Shown here: positions 6,508 through 11,418 of the stretch, one piece after another
Numbering within the stretch: the first letter of the stretch is position 1
Layout: each line of letters opens with the position of its first letter
Source: an uncultured Clostridia bacterium
GTDB taxonomy: Bacteria > Bacillota > Clostridia > UMGS1810
Assembly: GCA_905210855.1 (NCBI GenBank)
Contig: CAJLYL010000052.1
Coordinates: forward strand, 1 to 11,418
Length of the DNA: 11,418 nt
Direction: 5' to 3'
Notes under the pieces: generated by a model
Seen by the model: the letters and a program-made list of their open reading frames with translations, nothing else
Told to the model about the DNA's origin: nothing
Databases searched by the model: none
Translations under genes and position numbers: made by a program

Positions 6508-6550
6508 TACTTTGTCCTCCCAATTTCTCCCTTGTTTATGCGGCATTTCC

Positions 6551-6572
6551 AAAAAAAGAGGGCACTCACCCT
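6551..6572 (-). promoter_or_regulatory. Candidate attenuator hairpin in pyrG leader
   Basis: Within the pyrG leader the minus strand reads AGGGT (6572-6568), loop GAGT, GCCCT (6563-6559), one C, then seven T (6557-6551): a short hairpin plus T-run, as in an intrinsic terminator. An upstream GGGC (6595-6592) could pair instead with the GCCC of the 3' arm. PyrG of many Gram-positives is controlled by leader termination sensing CTP through extra G residues added at a GGGC start, but here the expected start near 6608-6606 is not GGG. The mechanism is therefore open. The 5-bp stem is weak. Confidence 0.45.
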
Positions 6573-6612
6573 ATTTGACGGTAGAATGAACGCCCAAAAA
6601 TTCCACATGATA

Positions 6613-6641
6613 ATTATACAACTCATTTAATATGTTGTCAA
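6613..6641 (-). promoter_or_regulatory. Consensus sigma-A promoter of pyrG
   Basis: The minus strand carries a perfect TTGACA (6641-6636), a 17-bp spacer and a perfect TATAAT (6618-6613). The start would fall near 6608-6606, leaving a leader of about 100 nt. Such a perfect promoter is typical of genes controlled after initiation. Confidence 0.88.
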
Positions 6642-6681
6642 GTTATTTTAAGTGGTTTTTTTAATTATTTTTTTGCCGAAA

Positions 6682-8037
6682 TCATATCTTCATTATGCCG
6701 AAAGCTCCGAGTATGGAAGATATGAGTATAAGCACAATGCACACCGGCGCAATGTACTTTATTGTTCCCACAAAGAGTCCCTTTGCGCTGAATTTGCCGT
6801 TATATTCCGCCTCGTCGATAATGGTCTGCGGCTTGATGAAATAGCCGACAAAAATGCAGGTGCACAGTGCCACGATAGGCATTATCACGCTGTTGCTGAT
6901 GAAGTCGAAGAAATCGAGGAACTGCATACCGATTATCTTTACATTCTCCAGCGGGCCGTAGCCGAGCGAGGAGAGCAGACCGATTGCCATAGAGCCTATG
7001 AATACCACAATGCAGGTGAACTTCCTGTTCCACTTGAATCTGTCGCAGAAGATTGACACAACGGTTTCCATAAGTGAAATGGACGATGTCAGCGCCGCAA
7101 AGAGCACAAGCAGGAAGAAGAGAGAGCCGATGAAATTGCCGCCGCGCATACTCTCAAATACCTTCGGCAGTGTGATGAACATCAAGCTCGGGCCTGAGCT
7201 GAGCGCCGATTCGTCTCCTCCGGAGAATACAAACACCGCAGGGATAATCATCAGTCCGGCAAAGAATGCAATGCCTGTGTCGAATATCTCTATCTGTCTT
7301 ACGGACGATTCAAGGTTAACTTCTTTTTTCATATACGAGCCGTAGGTTATCATAATTCCCATTGCCAGCGACATGGAGTAGAACAGCTGTCCCATAGCCG
7401 CAAGCACTGTTTTAACAGAGAATTTGGAAAAGTCGGGTTTGAGGTAATACTCAAGTCCCGCGCCTGCGCCCGGGCGTGTCACGGAGTATATTGCTATGAC
7501 TACCGAGAGCACAACGAGCACCGGCATCATCACCTTGCTCACCTTTTCAACGCCGTTTTCAACGCCGAAGAGCACTACAAGCGCCGTAAGGCCCATGAAT
7601 ATGGTGAACCAGAGAATCGGCTCGCCCGTCTGACCGATAAAAGCGGTGAAATAGCCGTCCTTAGCCGCCTCAAGTCCGCTGCCGGTCATAAATGCAAAAA
7701 GGTATTTTGTAACCCAGCCGCCGATAACGGAATAATACGGGAGTATTATCATGGGCACAAGTGATGTGAGCACGCCGACAAAGGCAAATCTTTTGTCAAG
7801 CGCCTTATATGCACCGATGGCGCTAAGTCCTGTTTTCCTGCCGAGGGCAATCTCTGCCGTCATCAGAGCAAAGCCGAATGAAATTGCCAATATAAGATAT
7901 ATAAGCAAAAAAATTCCGCCGCCGTACTGCGCGGCGAGGTACGGGAATCTCCACAGGTTGCCGAGACCCACAGCCGAGCCGGCAGCCGCCAGGATAAATC
8001 CGATTTTTCCGGTAAAACCGCTTCTTTCATTGTTCAT
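6682..8037 (-). CDS. Sodium:neurotransmitter symporter family (NSS/SNF) amino-acid transporter
   Basis: 451 residues; a LeuT-fold inner-membrane symporter that imports an amino acid or related amine with Na+. The first segment carries the family signature GSAVGLGNLWRFPY (20-33): Asn27 and Arg30 fall at the same numbers as the Na1-site Asn and extracellular-gate Arg of LeuT, while LeuT Asn21 is Ser here. Later landmarks are segment 6 (QLFYSMSLAMGIMITYGSY), segment 7 (FFAGLMIIPAVFVFSGG) and segment 8 (LFAALTSSISLMETVVS), whose Thr-Ser pair fits the Na2 site. The length suggests 11 rather than 12 membrane segments, as in MhsT-type bacterial members. The substrate cannot be read from sequence. 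The ATG at 8035-8037 follows GGGGG by 7 nt. No clear terminator separates it from the pyrG promoter, so readthrough into pyrG is possible. Confidence 0.93.
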   Translation of the reverse strand: MNNERSGFTGKIGFILAAAGSAVGLGNLWRFPYLAAQYGGGIFLLIYLILAISFGFALMTAEIALGRKTGLSAIGAYKALDKRFAFVGVLTSLVPMIILPYYSVIGGWVTKYLFAFMTGSGLEAAKDGYFTAFIGQTGEPILWFTIFMGLTALVVLFGVENGVEKVSKVMMPVLVVLSVVIAIYSVTRPGAGAGLEYYLKPDFSKFSVKTVLAAMGQLFYSMSLAMGIMITYGSYMKKEVNLESSVRQIEIFDTGIAFFAGLMIIPAVFVFSGGDESALSSGPSLMFITLPKVFESMRGGNFIGSLFFLLVLFAALTSSISLMETVVSIFCDRFKWNRKFTCIVVFIGSMAIGLLSSLGYGPLENVKIIGMQFLDFFDFISNSVIMPIVALCTCIFVGYFIKPQTIIDEAEYNGKFSAKGLFVGTIKYIAPVCIVLILISSILGAFGIMKI

Positions 8038-8068
8038 AAATTTTCCCCCAAATTGTAATAATACATCT

Positions 8069-8097
8069 ATTATGCCATACTTCTGTCAAAAAAGCAA
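8069..8097 (-). promoter_or_regulatory. Probable promoter of the NSS transporter
   Basis: On the minus strand TTGCTT (8097-8092), 17-bp spacer, CATAAT (8074-8069). A second combination in the same place is a perfect TTGACA (8089-8084) with TATTAT (8063-8058) but a 20-bp spacer, longer than usual. One of them probably serves the gene starting at 8037. Confidence 0.45.
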
Positions 8098-8140
8098 GGC
8101 AAAAATGTAAATTTGCACAAATTTTGAGTAAAACTTTGCC
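8088..8140 (-). terminator. Possible weak terminator of the DeoR-antiporter operon
   Basis: Just after the antiporter stop the minus strand can form an outer GGCAAA/TTTGCC stem (8140-8135 with 8103-8098) enclosing an AAATTTG/CAAATTT hairpin (8124-8109), then TTGC and six T (8093-8088). The stem is AT-rich with unpaired stretches, so efficiency is doubtful. The T-run overlaps the proposed promoter of the NSS transporter. Confidence 0.4.
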
Positions 8141-8144
8141 GTTG

Positions 8145-9347
8145 TCAGTTCTCCCCATGCACGAATTTTCTCCACGGGCGGACAGCGGCGAAGCAGACTA
8201 TGCTTCCGGCGAGGGCAATGACAAACCACGCAAAAATCGTAGTGTTCCAACCGAGTTTTTCGGATATCACGGCTATACCGTAGGTGGAAATCGAACTGCC
8301 GATATATGTGCACGAATTGAGCAGACCTGAGACGGTAGACACGCCGCCGCGTTTTTTGTAATAAGGCGGTATCATGCATATGAGTAGAAGATTTACTCCG
8401 TGCATACAGCCTGTGAGCAGCGCGGAGAAAAGCACAGTCATAATGGAATTTTTGCCTGCTGCAAAGAGCAGAATCGCGGCGGACAGTGTTCCGGCAGCAA
8501 AGATTATTCCCGAGCATTTTACAGGATTGTCGGGAGCAATGCGATACAACTGTTCCGCCGCGCGGAAACAGATGATGCCGAATATCGGCAGGGCAACTCC
8601 CGTGAGAATCGAAACGGAGTTTGACAGATTGTATGTGTCCGAAATGAGCGATGGCATCCAGGTTGTCACGCCGTCACGCAGCATTCCCTGCAAAACTATG
8701 GCTGCCATAATCATCAGCATTAGCGCAGAGAACAGGCCGGCGGATGATTTGCCCACCACCGATGATGTGCTCTTTTTGCCGACGGGCACATCAACGCATT
8801 GCTTGTGCCATATTACCGCCGTGACAAGCCCGAACGCACCGCAGACAAAGAATATACTCTGCCAGTTCATGAAGATTATGAAAAGCGGCGATACAAGGTA
8901 CATTACTATTGTTCCCACGGAACTGCCCCACGATACCACAACGGTTGCGTGTTTATATTCTTCGTCCGTCATAAGCTCCGTCATAAGTTTGACAATCGGC
9001 GGCCACATAAAGGCCTGTGCCAGTCCGTTAACGCCCCACAGCACTGTCATAAGCGCCGCGCTGCCGCACATGGGTATCATCAGATTGACAATTCCTGTTG
9101 TTATAAGTCCGCAAAGGCATAGCAGCTTGGGGCGGATTCTGTCGCCGCAAAATCCGCTGACGAGCTGACCGCACCCGTAGGTGACGGAACTGCAGGTTAT
9201 TGCCGCCGCGAGCGACGAGCGGCTGAATCCTGTTGATGACACCATTTCGGATATTACCGCGCCGAAATTTATGCGCGTCATGTAGCTTATCATGTATGTG
9301 AAAGCGAAAAGCAGTGAAATTTTTCTTGCGGAATTCTTGTGTTCCAT
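8145..9347 (-). CDS. Major facilitator, organophosphate:phosphate antiporter (OPA) type
   Basis: A 400-residue, 12-segment major facilitator. Several places align by eye with GlpT/UhpT/UhpC: YMTRINFGAV in segment 1 (Arg25, equivalent to GlpT Arg45), GFCGDRIRPK in the 2-3 loop (GlpT: G..SDRSNPR type), NGLAQAFMWPPIVKLM in segment 4, and LRDGVTTWMPSLI in segment 7 (Arg224, equivalent to GlpT Arg269). The two arginines are the phosphate-binding pair of this family, so a phosphorylated substrate (glycerol-3-phosphate, a hexose phosphate or similar) exchanged for phosphate is likely; which one cannot be told. The ATG at 9345-9347 has GAGGAG (9354-9359) with a 6-nt spacer, overlapping the stop of the upstream deoR-family gene. 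An in-frame start at 9383 lies inside that gene and is rejected. Co-transcribed with the regulator. Confidence 0.88.
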   Translation of the reverse strand: MEHKNSARKISLLFAFTYMISYMTRINFGAVISEMVSSTGFSRSSLAAAITCSSVTYGCGQLVSGFCGDRIRPKLLCLCGLITTGIVNLMIPMCGSAALMTVLWGVNGLAQAFMWPPIVKLMTELMTDEEYKHATVVVSWGSSVGTIVMYLVSPLFIIFMNWQSIFFVCGAFGLVTAVIWHKQCVDVPVGKKSTSSVVGKSSAGLFSALMLMIMAAIVLQGMLRDGVTTWMPSLISDTYNLSNSVSILTGVALPIFGIICFRAAEQLYRIAPDNPVKCSGIIFAAGTLSAAILLFAAGKNSIMTVLFSALLTGCMHGVNLLLICMIPPYYKKRGGVSTVSGLLNSCTYIGSSISTYGIAVISEKLGWNTTIFAWFVIALAGSIVCFAAVRPWRKFVHGEN

Positions 9348-9357
9348 TTTTGTCTCC

Positions 9358-10119
9358 TCATTCTGTGATGATTTTAAGCTCATTTTCGGTGTAAAGCTCT
9401 CTTATGCCGTTTGGCAGCAAGGCATCCGTGATATATGTATACGATGACACATCACCGATTTTAAGCAGCGCCTTTGTTTCAAACTTGCTGCTGTCGGCAA
9501 GGACGTAAATCGTATCGGAATGCTCCGACATTTTCTTTTGTACGGAAAACATCTCGTTTTGCCAGTCGCACACGCCGAATTTGAGTGATATTGCCGAAGG
9601 GCAAAGGAACATTTTGTTTATGAAAATGCCGTCAAGTGTACTATTTGTAATCGGACCGTAAAATGCTTTTTCGTCAGCAAGATATTCGCCGCCGCAGAGG
9701 ATAAGTCTGATGCCGCGGTCGCCGCTCAGTTCAGAGAACACATCGAGAGAGTATGTTACTACGGTAAGTGAATCAAATTTGCCTTTTATCTCGCGGGCAA
9801 GGCTGACTGCGGTACTGCCGTAGTCTATGCCGATTACATCATTTTTGCAAATATATTTAACCGCCGTTTTTGAAAGCTGATTTTTGGCGTCGTTGTTCTC
9901 CGCCAGCCGCTGCGGCAGTTTGCGAAAAATATGCATAGGTTCGTTGCGCACTGCTCCGCCGTGAACTTTTTTTAAAATGCCGTCCTGTTCCATGGCGATG
10001 AGGTCGCGGCGGATTGTCTCCAAAGATACCCCGAATTGTTTCGTAAGCGCAGATGTCGTCACGGCGCCGTGTTTTTCTATTTCTTCTTTTATGTACTGCC
10101 GTCTTTCCTGTGAAAGCAT
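9358..10119 (-). CDS. DeoR-family transcriptional repressor
   Basis: 253 residues. The N-terminal winged helix-turn-helix is classic: LSQERRQYIKEEIEKHG (2-18), TTSALTKQFGVSLETIRRDL (20-39), then LKKVHGGAV. The C-terminal DeoRC effector domain shows IGIDYGSTAVSLA, LTVVTYSLDV, ILCGGEY, a KMFLCPSAISLKFGVCD stretch and YVLADSSKF. Members of this family usually repress sugar or sugar-phosphate genes and are released by a phosphorylated intermediate. That fits the OPA antiporter starting 10 bases downstream: regulator and target in one operon. The start at 10119 has GGAG (10129-10132) with a 9-nt spacer. The ATG at 10128 lies too close to that site. Autoregulation is plausible given repeats in its promoter. 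Confidence 0.92.
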   Translation of the reverse strand: MLSQERRQYIKEEIEKHGAVTTSALTKQFGVSLETIRRDLIAMEQDGILKKVHGGAVRNEPMHIFRKLPQRLAENNDAKNQLSKTAVKYICKNDVIGIDYGSTAVSLAREIKGKFDSLTVVTYSLDVFSELSGDRGIRLILCGGEYLADEKAFYGPITNSTLDGIFINKMFLCPSAISLKFGVCDWQNEMFSVQKKMSEHSDTIYVLADSSKFETKALLKIGDVSSYTYITDALLPNGIRELYTENELKIITE

Positions 10120-10140
10120 TGTTATCATCTCCGATTACAT

Positions 10141-10169
10141 ATTGTAACACATATATCCGCACAAGTCAA
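10141..10169 (-). promoter_or_regulatory. Sigma-A promoter of the DeoR-antiporter operon
   Basis: On the minus strand TTGACT (10169-10164), 17-bp spacer, TACAAT (10146-10141). The expected start near 10135-10133 leaves only about 15 nt before the ATG at 10119. Confidence 0.8.
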
Positions 10170-10195
10170 CACAAATCCACGCAAAACCGCAAAAG
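10144..10195. promoter_or_regulatory. Candidate operator repeats over the deoR-family promoter
   Basis: Two similar direct repeats, GTAACACATATATCC (10144-10158) and GTCAACACAAATCC (10165-10178), start 21 bp apart, two helical turns, and cover the -10 and -35 regions. A second direct repeat, CCGCACAAG (10157-10165) and CCGCAAAAG (10187-10195), is offset by 30 bp. DeoR-family repressors often bind direct repeats over their own promoter. The assignment to this regulator is inference. Confidence 0.45.
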
Positions 10196-10263
10196 CTCGA
10201 AAAGTCAATCAACTGTGCTGATGGGGCGGAAACGAAAAATATTAAAAATATACATTTATGTGA

Positions 10264-10292
10264 TTGACAAACAACGGATGTATATATATAAT
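10264..10292 (+). promoter_or_regulatory. Consensus sigma-A promoter of acpP-rnc
   Basis: Perfect TTGACA (10264-10269), 17-bp spacer, perfect TATAAT (10287-10292). The predicted start near 10299 gives a leader of about 25 nt. The -35 box is part of GATTGAC (10262-10268), which has an inverted copy GTCAATC at 10204-10210. No FapR-type site is apparent. Confidence 0.88.
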
Positions 10293-10323
10293 ATTAATTA
10301 AATTTGTTGCGGAGGTGAAATAA

Positions 10324-10557
10324 ATGGAATTTGAAAAGCTTAAAGAGATAATCGTTGGACAGCTCGGAATATCCGGCGACGAAATTACCATGGATTCGTC
10401 TTTTGAGAATGACCTCGGGGCGGATTCGCTCGACCTTGTGGAGATTGTTATGGGCATTGAAGAGGCATTTGATTTTGAGGTGTCCGAGGACGATGTCGAG
10501 GATATAGATACTGTCGGCAAAGCGGTTGAATATATCAAGGCACACGAGCAGGAATAG
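10324..10557 (+). CDS. acpP: Acyl carrier protein
   Basis: 77 residues, small and strongly acidic, as expected for the four-helix carrier of type II fatty acid synthesis. Ser35 in GADSLDLVE is the attachment site for 4'-phosphopantetheine. Helix II (35-50) is followed by FEVSEDDVEDIDTVGKAVEYI, the usual helix III and IV region. Acyl chains are carried here between Fab enzymes and acyltransferases in the cytosol. The ATG at 10324 has GGAGGTG (10311-10317) with a 6-nt spacer. rnc starts 10 bases after the stop. Other fatty acid synthesis genes (plsX, fabD, fabF) that often precede acpP are absent: the gene has its own promoter and its upstream neighbour is divergent. The sequence fits the housekeeping carrier better than a polyketide or nonribosomal peptide one. 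Confidence 0.95.
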   Translation: MEFEKLKEIIVGQLGISGDEITMDSSFENDLGADSLDLVEIVMGIEEAFDFEVSEDDVEDIDTVGKAVEYIKAHEQE

Positions 10558-10567
10558 GAGATTGACT

Positions 10568-11275
10568 ATGAATACCGATTTTTCACAGCTTGAGAAAAGG
10601 CTGGGGTACAGTTTCAAAAATTCCTCTTTGCTCAAAACCGCGCTGTGTCACAAGTCATACATAAATGAGGCAAAGACACCCAATGTCCGCTCATACGAGA
10701 GGCTTGAGTTTTTGGGCGACGCGGTGCTCGGCGTGGTTGTAAGCCGATACATCTACGACAACTATTCGTCATTTCCCGAGGGCGCTCTCTCAAGGCTGCG
10801 CGCCTCTGTTGTGTGCGAGACTTCGCTTGCGGCGGTTGCGCGCAGGCTCGGTCTCGGAGAATTTATATTTCTGAGCCGCGGCGAGGAGATGACGGGAGGT
10901 TACGACAAGGACGCCATTTTGTGCGATGTGACCGAGTCTGTGATTGCGGCGATGTATTTGGACAGCGACATGAACACGGCGGCGAGGTTTATAATGAGGA
11001 TACTGCGCACCACCATTGAGGAGCACGCGCGGCTGCACAGCGCCATGGAGGACGACTACAAAACTGCGCTGCAGGAGGCGGTTCAAAAGGACGGCGGCAC
11101 TGTCACATACGATGTGCTGTCCGAATCCGGACCCGACCACGAAAAGACCTACGTTGTGGCGGCGTGCGTCAACGGCAAAAAAGTTGCGACCGGCAGCGGC
11201 GGCAGCAAGAAAAAAGCGCAGCAGGACGCGGCGGAAAAGGCACTTGAAAAGCTTAATAAAGGCATAGTCGTGTAG
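10568..11275 (+). CDS. rnc: Ribonuclease III
   Basis: 235 residues; cleaves double-stranded RNA, including rRNA precursors and mRNA hairpins. The catalytic domain (about 1-155) has the signature ERLEFLGDAVLG with Glu44, Glu47 and Asp51, and the second metal-binding pair Asp120 and Glu123 in CDVTESVIAAMYLD; the spacing matches known bacterial enzymes. The double-stranded RNA-binding domain (about 162-231) starts DYKTALQEAVQK and ends with the basic SGGSKKKAQQDAAEKAL helix that contacts RNA. The ATG at 10568 has AGGAG (10556-10560) with a 7-nt spacer, the site overlapping the acpP stop. A start at 10526 would lie inside acpP and is rejected. acpP-rnc adjacency is common in Bacillota, often followed by smc and ftsY. 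Here a terminator follows immediately. Confidence 0.97.
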   Translation: MNTDFSQLEKRLGYSFKNSSLLKTALCHKSYINEAKTPNVRSYERLEFLGDAVLGVVVSRYIYDNYSSFPEGALSRLRASVVCETSLAAVARRLGLGEFIFLSRGEEMTGGYDKDAILCDVTESVIAAMYLDSDMNTAARFIMRILRTTIEEHARLHSAMEDDYKTALQEAVQKDGGTVTYDVLSESGPDHEKTYVVAACVNGKKVATGSGGSKKKAQQDAAEKALEKLNKGIVV

Positions 11276-11302
11276 GCAACCGGCTGTGAGCACAGTAAAA
11301 AT

Positions 11303-11336
11303 CCGTCTCGGTTTTGTGTAACCGGGACGGTTTTTT
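11303..11336 (+). terminator. Intrinsic terminator of acpP-rnc
   Basis: CCGTCTCGGTT (11303-11313) pairs with AACCGGGACGG (11320-11330), 11 positions including one G-T, around a 6-nt loop, followed by TTTTTT (11331-11336). It lies 27 bases after the rnc stop. Confidence 0.92.
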
Positions 11337-11365
11337 AATTTGTGCGCCGGATCGGCTATATATAT

Positions 11366-11418
11366 CATATTTTGAAAACACACGCATACCTGCGGCTGCT
11401 ATCGGTTTTCAAAATATG
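11366..11418. repeat. Perfect 14-bp inverted repeat at the window edge
   Basis: CATATTTTGAAAAC (11366-11379) and GTTTTCAAAATATG (11405-11418) are exact inverted copies separated by 25 bases. The spacer contains a smaller CGCA/TGCG hairpin (CGCATACCTGCG). The arms may extend beyond the window, since the base to the left is T and the region is TATATA. It lies outside any gene and is separate from the rnc terminator. Confidence 0.75.

Noticed and set aside
6642..6681. Terminator after the NSS transporter
   Set aside because: The stretch has A- and T-runs, but I can find no GC-containing stem before them.
8374..9168. Plus-strand open frame of 264 codons
   Set aside because: Antisense to the OPA-type antiporter; the translation is rich in Ser, Pro and His without domain features.

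Overview
The window looks like chromosomal DNA from an uncultured member of the Clostridia (Bacillota), probably a gut-type Oscillospiraceae or Lachnospiraceae relative. This is inferred from four things: the DapL route to meso-diaminopimelate, AGGAGG-type ribosome binding sites, several near-perfect sigma-A promoters (TTGACA-17-TATAAT), and the acpP-rnc gene pair. No 16S or other taxonomic marker is present, so the placement is only approximate.

Left third (1-2800) is accessory DNA. It holds the 3' part of a very AT-rich unrecognised gene with a four-cysteine cluster (1-720) and its terminator. A stand-alone TnpV-type transposon accessory gene follows (790-1170, minus). Next is a lipoprotein of the DUF4352 type (1368-1898) with a small membrane protein directly behind it (1919-2275). 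The last part is a REP/RAYT remnant (2393-2806): two short hairpins ending in CCCCTACGG, a strong promoter, the first ~34 codons of a REP-associated Y1 transposase, and an 11-bp-arm palindrome carrying the same CCCCTACG word.

Middle (2803-8037, all minus strand) is mostly core metabolism. Transcription runs right to left: a sodium:neurotransmitter-type amino-acid symporter, pyrG (CTP synthase), then dapF and dapL. dapF and dapL are translationally coupled by an ATGA overlap and carry out the last two steps to meso-diaminopimelate for peptidoglycan and lysine. pyrG has its own consensus promoter and a roughly 100-nt leader containing a terminator-like hairpin. The pyrG terminator and the dapF promoter occupy the same bases.

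Right part: a DeoR-family repressor and an OPA-type organophosphate antiporter form a minus-strand operon (8145-10119). It diverges from a plus-strand acpP-rnc operon (10324-11275), which ends at a clear intrinsic terminator. A perfect 14-bp inverted repeat lies at the extreme right edge (11366-11418).

I see no complete undescribed system. The items most worth following are the REP/RAYT remnant, the pyrG leader, the merged terminator/promoter pieces, the right-edge inverted repeat and the truncated AT-rich Cys-cluster gene.
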